A DNA stretch of 56,858 bases. Origin: Peptococcaceae bacterium UBA5356. GTDB lineage: Bacteria > Bacillota > Peptococcia > DRI-13 > DTU073. This document shows positions 16,984 to 25,185 of the stretch, one piece after another; position 1 is the first letter of the stretch, and every line of letters starts with the position of its first letter. The stretch is from contig DHPU01000002.1 in the NCBI GenBank assembly GCA_002407935.1, forward strand, positions 40,937 to 97,794, given 5' to 3'. The notes below the pieces were generated by a model. The model saw only the letters and a program-made list of their open reading frames with translations, was not told the origin of the DNA and ran no database searches. Position numbers and translations under genes: made by a program.

Positions 16984-18441
16984 ATGGAATTTGAAGATAA
17001 GTTTTCGAAGGTTGGACTGACTTTTGATGATGTTTTACTGGTACCGGCACGTTCGGAAGTGCTTCCCAAAGATGTTGAGGTTAGTACCCAACTGACGAAA
17101 AAACTTAAATTAAACATTCCTATTATGAGTGCCGGGATGGATACTGTCACTGATTCCCGAATGAGCCGTGCTATAGCCAGAGAGGGTGGAATCGGTGTTA
17201 TTCATAAGAATATGTCGATTGAAAAGCAAGCGATGGAAGTAGACAAGGTGAAACGTTCTGAGCATGGGATTATAACTGATCCGGTTTATTTAAGTAAAAG
17301 CCATACCGTGGCCGAAGCTTTGGAAATTATGGAGCGTTATCATATTTCCGGTATTCCAATTACGGAAGGAACAAAGCTTGTTGGTATTATTACTAATCGG
17401 GATATGCGCTTTGAAACAGATTTTACTAAAAGAATTGAAGATGCCATGACGAAAGATAAATTAATTACTGGTCCGGTTAATACTACACTTGAAACTGCTA
17501 AAAACATCTTGAGTAAATATAAAATTGAAAAATTGCCTCTTGTTGACGAGGAATTTAATTTAAAAGGGTTAATTACGATTAAAGATATTGAAAAAGCGAT
17601 TAAATATCCTAATTCGGCTAAAGACGAAAACAGTCGTCTGTTAGTTGCCGCAGCGGTAGGAGTGAGTGCAGATACTTTTGAACGTGTTCAAGCATTGGTA
17701 GAAGCCAAAGTTGATGTGATAGTGGTTGATACTGCGCATGGGCATTCCTTGGGAGTGCTAAATACGGTTGAAAAATTACGCAATCTTTACCCTGATTTAC
17801 AAATAATTGCCGGTAATGTAGCTACCGCAGAAGGGACTCGTGATTTGATTAAAGCCGGGGTAAATGCAGTAAAAGTCGGAATAGGTCCCGGTTCAATTTG
17901 TACAACCAGAGTGGTAGCGGGAATAGGAGTACCACAACTGACAGCAATTTATGAATGTGCGAAAGAAGCGGCGAAGGACGGAATACCTATAATTGCAGAT
18001 GGTGGTATTAAATATTCCGGAGATATTACCAAATCATTAGCGGCTGGGGCTAGTGTAGTTATGGTAGGCAGCCTTTTAGCAGGTACCGAGGAAAGCCCCG
18101 GAGATGTAGAAATTTATCAGGGAAGAAGTTATAAGGTCTATCGTGGGATGGGTTCACTTGGAGCGATGAAGGATGGTTCTTGTGATCGTTATTTTCAGGA
18201 AAATGTGCAAAAATTAGTGCCGGAAGGGGTAGAAGGTCGTGTGCCCTACAAAGGCTCTGTTGCCGATACGATTTATCAGTTGATGGGTGGCTTAAGAGCA
18301 GGCATGGGATATACCGGCTGTAAAAATCTAGAGGAATTACGGACAAAGGCTCGTTTTATCAGGCAAACATCTGCTGGCTTAAGAGAAAGTCATCCGCATG
18401 ATATCCAAATAATTAAAGAATCACCTAATTACACGTTGTAA
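16984..18441 (+). CDS. guaB: IMP dehydrogenase
   Basis: NAD-dependent oxidation of IMP to XMP, the rate-limiting step of GTP synthesis. The protein of about 485 aa is a TIM barrel interrupted by two CBS domains (roughly residues 90-205). It contains GLTFDDVLLVP, PIMSAGMDTVT, DTAHGHS, the catalytic-cysteine loop GPGSICTTR, ADGGIKYSGD and the flap arginine-tyrosine region. GTG 16981 and ATG 16984 are adjacent; I chose the ATG on spacing to AGGAGGT. It forms a single-gene unit with a terminator after it. Confidence 0.97.
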   Translation: MEFEDKFSKVGLTFDDVLLVPARSEVLPKDVEVSTQLTKKLKLNIPIMSAGMDTVTDSRMSRAIAREGGIGVIHKNMSIEKQAMEVDKVKRSEHGIITDPVYLSKSHTVAEALEIMERYHISGIPITEGTKLVGIITNRDMRFETDFTKRIEDAMTKDKLITGPVNTTLETAKNILSKYKIEKLPLVDEEFNLKGLITIKDIEKAIKYPNSAKDENSRLLVAAAVGVSADTFERVQALVEAKVDVIVVDTAHGHSLGVLNTVEKLRNLYPDLQIIAGNVATAEGTRDLIKAGVNAVKVGIGPGSICTTRVVAGIGVPQLTAIYECAKEAAKDGIPIIADGGIKYSGDITKSLAAGASVVMVGSLLAGTEESPGDVEIYQGRSYKVYRGMGSLGAMKDGSCDRYFQENVQKLVPEGVEGRVPYKGSVADTIYQLMGGLRAGMGYTGCKNLEELRTKARFIRQTSAGLRESHPHDIQIIKESPNYTL

Positions 18442-18447
18442 ATTTTT

Positions 18448-18473
18448 AAAACCTAGCTAAGCTAGGTTTTTTT
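18448..18473 (+). terminator. Intrinsic terminator after guaB
   Basis: Perfect stem AAAACCTAGC/GCTAGGTTTT (18448-18457 with 18461-18470), loop TAA, then a T tract. Confidence 0.92.
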
Positions 18474-18542
18474 ATTACTTTTTTAATATCCTTCCTTTAT
18501 TCTGAATAAACATTAATGAATATAAATAAGGAGGGATTTGCT

Positions 18543-19322
18543 ATCGCTATTATTTATCTTTCTAAAAACAAGTTGTCTCGTTACTTTCTAATCTTCGTGA
18601 TTATTTTTGCGACGATGTGTATTTTCCCAATACCTTTAAAAAATATAGCCTATGATGTGCTTAGTGTTGTTTCCGGAAATAGACTTTTGCCTATCTATGC
18701 TGTAGATACGCAGGAAAAAAAGGTCGCTCTTTCTTTTGATGCTACCTGGGGAAGTACACGGACGCCCAAGATTTTGCAGATTTTAGATCAACATCAAATT
18801 AAGACGACGTTTTTTCTCACAAATATATGGCTAAAACAATATCCTCATTTAGCACGTGAAATTGGGGAAAGGGGACATGAAATTGGTCTGCATACAGTGA
18901 ATCATCCTAACTTGACCGAGCTTACAGAAAACAAAATAAAAGAAGAGCTACAAGATAATGCTGATTTGATTACCGAAACAACTGGACAAAAACCGATACT
19001 CTTTCGTCCACCTTTTGGGGCCTATAATAATTTAGTGATTAAAACCGCTGATGCGCTAAACTTTAAAACAATTCAGTGGAGTGTTGATTCTTTGGATTGG
19101 AAAAATCTCACGGCAGAAGCAATGTACGAGCGTGTAACCCAAAAGCTGCATCCCGGTGCAATTATTCTTTTTCATAACGATGGAGCTAATACTGCCGAGG
19201 CCCTGGAACCTATTATTGCGTATCTTAAAAAAGAAGGATATATTATTGTTCCGGTTTCCGAGTTGCTTTATAAAGAAAATTATGATATTGATCATCGCGG
19301 TTTCCAAAAATTAAAAAAGTAA
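18543..19322 (+). CDS. Polysaccharide deacetylase family protein, PdaB-like
   Basis: NodB-fold carbohydrate deacetylase of about 260 aa with an N-terminal membrane anchor or signal (RYFLIFVIIFATMCIF). The catalytic block reads VALSFDATWG in place of TFDDGP, as in the sporulation-associated PdaB group, followed by GLHTVNHPNL (metal histidines), RPPFGAYN and ILFHND. It probably acts on spore or wall peptidoglycan outside the cytoplasm. Start: the best ribosome site AAGGAGGG (18528-18535) is followed eight bases after GGAGG by the in-frame codon ATC 18543, with no ATG/GTG/TTG in frame at usable distance. The only upstream canonical start, ATG 18516, lies before that site. I therefore place the start at ATC, with reservation. 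Confidence 0.85.
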   Translation: MAIIYLSKNKLSRYFLIFVIIFATMCIFPIPLKNIAYDVLSVVSGNRLLPIYAVDTQEKKVALSFDATWGSTRTPKILQILDQHQIKTTFFLTNIWLKQYPHLAREIGERGHEIGLHTVNHPNLTELTENKIKEELQDNADLITETTGQKPILFRPPFGAYNNLVIKTADALNFKTIQWSVDSLDWKNLTAEAMYERVTQKLHPGAIILFHNDGANTAEALEPIIAYLKKEGYIIVPVSELLYKENYDIDHRGFQKLKK

Positions 19323-19352
19323 TCACCTAAAGTGGGATTAGTCTACACGAAA

Positions 19353-19405
19353 GCTTTTTGTTATGATACAATCATAAGCAAAAAGCAGGAGGCTTTTTGC
19401 TTATG
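19353..19405 (+). promoter_or_regulatory. Triple repeat enclosing the hisC ribosome site and start codon
   Basis: Three copies of one sequence occur in alternating orientation: A 19353-19367 (GCTTTTTGTTATGAT), B 19371-19386 (reverse complement) and C 19392-19405 (GCTTTTTGCTTATG). B and C form a perfect 14-bp stem whose 5-base loop is AGGAG, the ribosome site, and whose right arm ends in the hisC ATG. A can pair with B instead, freeing C. Also, TGATACAAT (19364-19372) could be an extended -10 element, which would make A/B a DNA operator. Confidence 0.7.
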
Positions 19406-20485
19406 CAGAAGAGTATTCGAGATTTAGTTCCTTATGACCCAGGTCTAACGTTAGAACAGTTAGAAAAGAAAGTAGGCAAAAAAATAATCAAATTATCAGC
19501 GAATGAAAGTTTGTGGGGTCCATCTCCTTTGGTTAAGACAGCACTACAGGAGGCTTTTAATAATTTAAATTATTATCCTGATGGAGTCGCGGCTGAATTA
19601 AAAAAGGCCTTAGCTTCGTGCTGGAATTTACCGGAGGAAAATTTTTGCTTGGGTAATGGTACAGATGAACTTATTTTTTTGCTGACCAATGCTTTTCTAA
19701 ATCCGGGAGATGAAGTGGTAATCCCAACCCCTACATTTAGTTCTTATGCTTCCTCCGTAAAAATTGTAGGCGGTAAAGTAAAGCCGATTCCCCAAGAAAA
19801 ACTAAGTTTTAAGCTGACGGAGATAGCTGAAGCGATACATACTGGTGTTAAAATGGTTTTCCTTTGTAATCCAAATAATCCGACCGGAACATTTTTTAAA
19901 CATGGTGAGCTAGAAGTATTTTTAAAGAAGGTCGCTCCCGAGACGTTGGTTATTTTGGATGAAGCGTATTGTCAGTATGCTACCGATCCACAGTTTCCTG
20001 TTGCACGAGAATTAGTAAATAAATATCCGAATCTCATTGTTTTACGAACCTTTTCCAAGGTTTATGGACTGGCTGCATTGCGGGTGGGTTATGCGGTGGC
20101 CCATAAAGATGTCATTACAGAGCTGGAAAAAGTTAGACAGCCCTATAATGTGAATATACCAGCTCAGATTGCTGCCCTAGCTGCTTGGCAGGATGAGGTT
20201 TATCGACAAAAAGTAGTGAAGGAAACTGTTGAAGAAAGAGTGTGGGTGACTGAAACGCTACAACAAAAAGGGTTAAAGGTTTTGCCGTCACAGTCCAATT
20301 TTTTATTAGTTCAGCATCATGATGCTGAACTAATTGAAGAAAGGCTTTTACAGGAAGGATTTTTGATTCGTCATACTGCTTCTTTTGGCTTACCTGATTG
20401 GTTCAGAATTACCATTGCACCTCATCAGGAGATGAAATTATTTATGGACTCATTAGAGAGAGTTTTAACTGAAATTAATTCTTGA
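19403..20485 (+). CDS. hisC: Histidinol-phosphate aminotransferase-like PLP enzyme
   Basis: Class II aminotransferase fold, about 360 aa. Visible marks: ANESLWGPSP, NYYPDG, LGNGTDELI (phosphate-binding region), NPNNPTGT, DEAYCQY, and the PLP-lysine segment TFSKVYGLAALRVGYA. It would convert imidazole-acetol phosphate to histidinol phosphate with glutamate. Close relatives act on aromatic or other amino acids, and no other his genes are nearby, so the true substrate is uncertain. The ATG at 19403 follows AGGAGG by ten bases and lies in the stem of a striking triple repeat, which suggests translational control. The 3' end overlaps the convergent mreB-like gene by 11 bases. Confidence 0.85.
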   Translation: MQKSIRDLVPYDPGLTLEQLEKKVGKKIIKLSANESLWGPSPLVKTALQEAFNNLNYYPDGVAAELKKALASCWNLPEENFCLGNGTDELIFLLTNAFLNPGDEVVIPTPTFSSYASSVKIVGGKVKPIPQEKLSFKLTEIAEAIHTGVKMVFLCNPNNPTGTFFKHGELEVFLKKVAPETLVILDEAYCQYATDPQFPVARELVNKYPNLIVLRTFSKVYGLAALRVGYAVAHKDVITELEKVRQPYNVNIPAQIAALAAWQDEVYRQKVVKETVEERVWVTETLQQKGLKVLPSQSNFLLVQHHDAELIEERLLQEGFLIRHTASFGLPDWFRITIAPHQEMKLFMDSLERVLTEINS

Positions 20486-21488
20486 TTAATTTTTCGTATA
20501 ACTGAATATCTTCTAAGATTTTACCTATTCCACGGGCCACACAGTTTAAGGGATCTTCGGCCAGATGAATAGGTATTTTACATGTTGTGGCAATAAATTG
20601 GTCGATATTTTTTAAAAGAGCCCCGCCGCCGGTAAGTGTGATCCCCATTTTCAGAATATCTGAGGCTAATTCCGGAGGAGTTCTTTCCAGAGTGGAATGA
20701 ATTGCTTCTAAAAGAGGATGGAGAGGTTCTAAGAGAAGTTCTGTGATTTCGTGAGCTTTAATTTCGATAATAGTGGGTAAACCAGTAGTCAGATTTTTCC
20801 CTTTGAGTAAATATTTTTTTTGAGGGGGAGGAGCAATGGCATAACCTATTTCTTGTTTCATTATTTCGGCAGTCCGGTCACCAATGTCCAGGTTATATAA
20901 TTTTCTAATTCCTCTCATGATGGCTTGATTTAAAGTAGAACCGCCAGAACGAAGCGACTTTCCAATAACAATACCGCCAAGAGAGATAATGGCTACTTCA
21001 GAGATTCCGCCGCCAATATTCACCAGCATGTTTCCACGTGGTTCTTCCACGGGCAGATCGGCTCCAATTGCTGCGGCTACCGGTTCGTTGATTAAAGATA
21101 CCTTTTGAGCACCAGCTTGTTTAGCTGCCTCGATGACAGCTCTTTTTTCCACCTGGGTTAAACCCATCGGTACACTAATAATTACTTTTGGTTTATTAAT
21201 CGTTAACCCTTTAAGAGCCTCAGTAATAAAATATCTTAGCATCATTTTAGTTGTCTCAAAATCATCGATAATGCCTTCTTTGATGGGATTAATAGCTAGG
21301 ATATGTGGGGGTGTACGTCCAATCATTTCGGCAGCTTTAGTTCCTACTGATACTAATTCTTCTGTTAAGGTGTTAAAAGCTACGACAGAAGGTTCATTAA
21401 TAATAGTGCCTTTGTTTTTTATAGAAATAATTGTATTAGTTGTTCCTAAATCAATACCGATATCCTTAGAAAAACGTAAACTAACCAT
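20475..21488 (-). CDS. MreB/Mbl-family rod-shape actin homologue
   Basis: Bacterial actin that organises lateral wall synthesis under the membrane. The 337-aa product shows the actin-fold ATP motifs: phosphate-1 GIDLGTTNT, phosphate-2 LVNIGGGISEVAII, and adenosine motif ITLTGGGALLKNID. LINEPVAAAIGA is also typical. An amphipathic start is present (MVSLRFSKDIG). AAGAGG precedes the ATG. It is not next to mreC-mreD, so it is probably an Mbl- or MreBH-type paralogue. It is divergent from the decarboxylase and convergent with hisC. Confidence 0.93.
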   Translation of the reverse strand: MVSLRFSKDIGIDLGTTNTIISIKNKGTIINEPSVVAFNTLTEELVSVGTKAAEMIGRTPPHILAINPIKEGIIDDFETTKMMLRYFITEALKGLTINKPKVIISVPMGLTQVEKRAVIEAAKQAGAQKVSLINEPVAAAIGADLPVEEPRGNMLVNIGGGISEVAIISLGGIVIGKSLRSGGSTLNQAIMRGIRKLYNLDIGDRTAEIMKQEIGYAIAPPPQKKYLLKGKNLTTGLPTIIEIKAHEITELLLEPLHPLLEAIHSTLERTPPELASDILKMGITLTGGGALLKNIDQFIATTCKIPIHLAEDPLNCVARGIGKILEDIQLYEKLIKN

Positions 21489-21598
21489 TTAGTTGCCTCT
21501 TTTCGAAAGTATTATTAAAAATAATGATTGCATCTGGAATAAAAATATGGTTAAATTATTTCGTTATAATAAAAGTATAGGAAAGGCGGTGCTATAAA

Positions 21599-23137
21599 AT
21601 AAAAATCATTACACAAGAGCAGGGAAAAACGCCTCTTTACACAGCTTTAAAAAACTATACCAAAGAAGGAACAATTCCTTTTCATGTACCTGGGCATAAA
21701 CAAGGAAAAGGTAACAAAGAATTAGAGAAATTATTAGGATCAGCATGTCTGAAACTAGATCTAACCTGTATGGAGGATTTAGATAATATTTGTAATCCTG
21801 TTAGTGTGATTAAAAAAGCGGAACAATTGGCTGCTCAGTTGTTTCATGCAGATAATGCTTTTTTCTTGGTTAATGGCACGACTAATGGGATACAGTCGAT
21901 GATTATGAGTGTTTGTGAACCTGGTGATAAAATTATTATTCCTCGCAATGCACATAAATCAGCGATTGGTGGAATTATTCTTAGCGGAGCGGAACCTATT
22001 TATATTGATCCGGAGATAGATGATTTTATGGGTATAGCCATGGGTGTAACTCCGGAAACAGTAGCTCAGGCACTGAAAAATTATCCTGAAGCTAAGGCAG
22101 TATTTGTAATTAACCCCACTTATTATGGAATTGCTTCTGAGCTGCAGACAATCGTGAATATTGCCCATGCTTTTGGTAAACCGGTTCTTGTTGATGAGGC
22201 CCATGGAGCACATTTACAGTTTGATGCACGTATGCCGCTTTCAGCTATGGATGCAGGAGCGGATATGGCAGCGATCAGTATCCATAAACTGGGCGGTTCT
22301 TTAACACAAAGCTCCATACTGCTTCATCAGGGAAATTTACTTAATCCTCAAAGAATCAAAGCTGTGCTTAACCTTACGCAGACTACGAGCCCATCCTATA
22401 TCTTATTAGCTTCTCTAGATATTGCTCGTAAACAACTGGCTGAAAAAGGCGAAGAATTAATAGCCGGAACATATGATTTAGCGATGTGGGCACGTGCTCA
22501 AATAAGGAAAATTGAGGGACTTTATTTATTGGATGAGGAGATTTTGGGACAGCCCGGTTGCTGTGCGCAAGATCCTACGAAAATTGTGGTTAATGTAAGA
22601 GGACTGGGACTTTCCGGATATGAAGTCGAAAATATTTTAAGAAGAGATTACCATCTTCAGGTAGAGCTTTCGGATTTGTTTAATATTTTGGCCTTAATAA
22701 GCCTTGGTGATGATCGGGAGAGTCTTCGTAAATTAGTTAATGCTTTGCAAAAAATAGCTGATGGTAGAAGCGTGAAGAATGTCGTCAAGTATTCTTTGCC
22801 TTTGCCTACACTTCCTGAACTAATTGTTTCTCCACGAAATGCTTTTTATGCTGAGACACGAATGATCTCCTTTGATGAAGCTGAAGGTGAAATTAGTGCT
22901 GAAATGATTATGGCTTATCCGCCGGGGATTCCGCTTATTTGTCCGGGAGAACGAATAACCCATGAGATTATTGATTATGTTAATATCCTGAGAAAAGAAA
23001 AGGCTGAACTTCAAGGAACAGAAGATCCCACAGTAAAAGAAATAAAAGTCCTGAGTAACCATTTACTGGTAGCCCAAAAGATAGAAGCGGAAGATAAGCA
23101 GAACCAAGTGATGAATTATCCGCTAAGCTTAGCTTAA
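21599..23137 (+). CDS. Orn/Lys/Arg decarboxylase family protein
   Basis: PLP-dependent fold-type I decarboxylase, about 512 aa from the proposed start, like the Firmicute SpeA/YaaO enzymes (arginine or lysine to agmatine or cadaverine). The family's N-terminal motif HVPGHKQG is encoded near 21683-21706, upstream of the first in-frame ATG (21770), so the gene must start earlier. The PLP lysine lies in SIHKLGGSLTQSS, with VDEAHGAH before it. In the required frame there is no ATG, GTG or TTG after the last stop; AAGGCGGTG (21583-21591) is followed seven bases later by ATA 21599, giving (I/M)KIITQEQGKTPLY. I propose AUA initiation, or an ATG-to-ATA change that lowers expression. Confidence 0.87.
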   Translation: MKIITQEQGKTPLYTALKNYTKEGTIPFHVPGHKQGKGNKELEKLLGSACLKLDLTCMEDLDNICNPVSVIKKAEQLAAQLFHADNAFFLVNGTTNGIQSMIMSVCEPGDKIIIPRNAHKSAIGGIILSGAEPIYIDPEIDDFMGIAMGVTPETVAQALKNYPEAKAVFVINPTYYGIASELQTIVNIAHAFGKPVLVDEAHGAHLQFDARMPLSAMDAGADMAAISIHKLGGSLTQSSILLHQGNLLNPQRIKAVLNLTQTTSPSYILLASLDIARKQLAEKGEELIAGTYDLAMWARAQIRKIEGLYLLDEEILGQPGCCAQDPTKIVVNVRGLGLSGYEVENILRRDYHLQVELSDLFNILALISLGDDRESLRKLVNALQKIADGRSVKNVVKYSLPLPTLPELIVSPRNAFYAETRMISFDEAEGEISAEMIMAYPPGIPLICPGERITHEIIDYVNILRKEKAELQGTEDPTVKEIKVLSNHLLVAQKIEAEDKQNQVMNYPLSLA

Positions 23138-23151
23138 AGAAAGAGCTTTAT

Positions 23152-24081
23152 TTACTTTTTGTTAAAAATACCGAGAGTTTCGTATTCCTGATAACCAACT
23201 TGACCGGTTTTTTCTAATTGATGCTTTTTCTGTAGCTCTTTTACAGCTTTTTCTGTACCGGAACCGTATATGCCATCAGGTTTTCCCTGATAAAAACCTT
23301 TGCGTTTTAAGATTTCCTGAAGATAGGTTACTGCGGAACATTTATCACCAACGTTGAGTTTTTGGATTCCTCCTGCCATATAACCAAAAGGATTTCCCAG
23401 CACAATAACAGGTGTTTCATGTTTAATCCAGGGATAAATAGTTTCTACATCCTTATTAAACATGCGAAAACAACCATGACTGGCCATAGAGCCGATAGAC
23501 CACGGTTTATTCGTACCGTGAATACCATAGATACCCCAAGGAACATTTAAACCCAACCAGCGGGTACCGAAGCCTGTTCCCCAATTAGTGGCTTTATGAA
23601 TGATTTTCCAGTTACCAATAGGGGAAGGAGTTTCTGCTTTACCTATCGCTACGGGAAATTGAGCATAAGGTTGCTGATCATTCATGATAATCAGTTTGCG
23701 CCGAAAGGTATCAATAACAAGGCAAACCTCACCGGAAGGTGGGGCTATTTTTTTACGAAACGCTTTTTTTTCGGTAAGCTGGGCAAGTTTTAACCAGAGA
23801 TGGTATTTAACCTGTCCATCTATGGCCAGACCTGTCTCTTTTTGAAAAGCACTCACAGCTTTGGCTGTATCTGCATTATATGTTCCCGTTATTTTTCCTT
23901 GATAGTATCCTAAGTTAAAAAGTGCTTGCTGTAATTCCTGAATTGTAAAATGTTGATCATGAAGATCGTCACAACAACAATTTACTGGATTTTCTTGCGC
24001 GGATATGCTGGGGCAAATTAAGAGAAAAACGAACAAGAAAACAAGAAGCAATCGCCTTGTTTTGATCAAAAAGGTATTAAT
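23152..24081 (-). CDS. L,D-transpeptidase with two peptidoglycan-binding domains
   Basis: Exported wall enzyme of the YkuD family, about 309 aa, forming or trimming 3-3 peptidoglycan links. Order: signal peptide (RRLLLVFLFVFLLICPSISA), first PG-binding repeat (QALFNLGYYQGKITGTYNAD), YkuD domain with YGIHGT and the catalytic SHGCFRM, and a second PG-binding repeat (LKRKGFYQGKPDGIYGSG). AGGAGGTGA is followed seven bases after GGAGG by in-frame ATT 24081, giving MNTFLIKTRR; the nearest ATG (24102) lies upstream of that ribosome site, and no GTG/TTG fits. I place the start at ATT with reservation. It is convergent with the decarboxylase and divergent from the patatin gene. Confidence 0.9.
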   Translation of the reverse strand: MNTFLIKTRRLLLVFLFVFLLICPSISAQENPVNCCCDDLHDQHFTIQELQQALFNLGYYQGKITGTYNADTAKAVSAFQKETGLAIDGQVKYHLWLKLAQLTEKKAFRKKIAPPSGEVCLVIDTFRRKLIIMNDQQPYAQFPVAIGKAETPSPIGNWKIIHKATNWGTGFGTRWLGLNVPWGIYGIHGTNKPWSIGSMASHGCFRMFNKDVETIYPWIKHETPVIVLGNPFGYMAGGIQKLNVGDKCSAVTYLQEILKRKGFYQGKPDGIYGSGTEKAVKELQKKHQLEKTGQVGYQEYETLGIFNKK

Positions 24082-24254
24082 AAGTTCACCTCCTTTGCCC
24101 ATTATTTTTTCACAAATATAAAAGGGTATACTAGTTATTCTATTAAAAGGGTGGTAACATTTCCCAGGAAATAAAAGAGAGGGTCTTAACACTTTCGTCT
24201 TAGTTCTCCTCATATAGTGTAATAAAGGATAAAGGAGTAGAGGAGGGAGTGTTA

Positions 24255-25112
24255 ATGAGTCTGGGACTAGTCCTTTCAGGTGGGGGTGTACGGGGAGGCG
24301 CACATATCGGGGTTTTAAAGGCTCTGCATGAAGCTCAAATTAAACCTATGTTTATTTCTGGTACAAGTGCTGGTTCCATTGTGGCAGGTTTATATGCCTA
24401 TGGTTATACTCCCGAGGAGATTCAGATTATTGCCAGAAGACTATCGAGAAGGAGTTTTGATGTAGATTACCAGGGAGTTTTTTCTTCACTTTTGAATATC
24501 TTTTTTTCCGGTCAGCCGTCTACAAGTGGACTTATTCGCGGAAATTATTTGGAAAGATATTTCTATAAATTAACGAAGGGTATTAAATTAAAGAATCTTA
24601 AAATGCCTTTAGCGATAACTGCCGTGGATATTAATAATACTGATATTGTCATTTTTACTTCATTACCTACGTGCTTTTTATGTAGAAATGATTATGTTTT
24701 TATTCATGATGCTACTTTAGCGGAGGCGATTAGAGCTAGTATTGCCATACCGGGTATTTTCCAACCTAAGATACTTAAAAAGATGAGATTGGTTGATGGC
24801 GGAGTTAGAGCAAATCTGCCTGTAGAGATTACACGTATGATGGGAGCACGTAAGGTTATTGCGGTAAATCTCAGTTATAATGGTAATCCGGTTCCAGGGG
24901 TGGATGATATTTTGGAAATTTCCCTTCAGGCGATTGATCTGATGATTTACCAAATTACCAGACCTAGCATTCAATCGGCCGATATTATTATTTCACCGGA
25001 GATTAATTATGTACACCAAGGGGATATTAGTAAAATTGATTACATCGTTAAATGCGGGTATAAAGCAACCGTAGAGTTACTGCCCCGCATAAAGCAGTTA
25101 TTATATAATTAA
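24255..25112 (+). CDS. Patatin-like phospholipase
   Basis: Serine acyl hydrolase of the RssA/patatin type, about 285 aa, with the oxyanion glycine-rich loop LSGGGVRGGAHIG, the nucleophile elbow GTSAGS and the catalytic aspartate in DGG (LVDGGVRANLPVE). It probably cleaves membrane phospholipid acyl chains; the substrate is unknown. The start is ATG 24255 seven bases after AGGAGGG; a GTG two codons earlier also exists. It shares an intergenic region of about 170 bases with the divergent L,D-transpeptidase gene. Confidence 0.92.
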   Translation: MSLGLVLSGGGVRGGAHIGVLKALHEAQIKPMFISGTSAGSIVAGLYAYGYTPEEIQIIARRLSRRSFDVDYQGVFSSLLNIFFSGQPSTSGLIRGNYLERYFYKLTKGIKLKNLKMPLAITAVDINNTDIVIFTSLPTCFLCRNDYVFIHDATLAEAIRASIAIPGIFQPKILKKMRLVDGGVRANLPVEITRMMGARKVIAVNLSYNGNPVPGVDDILEISLQAIDLMIYQITRPSIQSADIIISPEINYVHQGDISKIDYIVKCGYKATVELLPRIKQLLYN

Positions 25113-25119
25113 TGTGGTA

Positions 25120-25128
25120 TGGTATAAT
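25120..25128 (+). promoter_or_regulatory. Extended -10 promoter before miaB
   Basis: TGGTATAAT at 25120-25128 lies about 55 bases before the miaB start. A clear -35 box is not visible. Confidence 0.5.
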
Positions 25129-25185
25129 AAAAGAGATTAAGTACTTAAGCGAATAGTATTAAAAAAATTAAAGAGGGATAGATTG

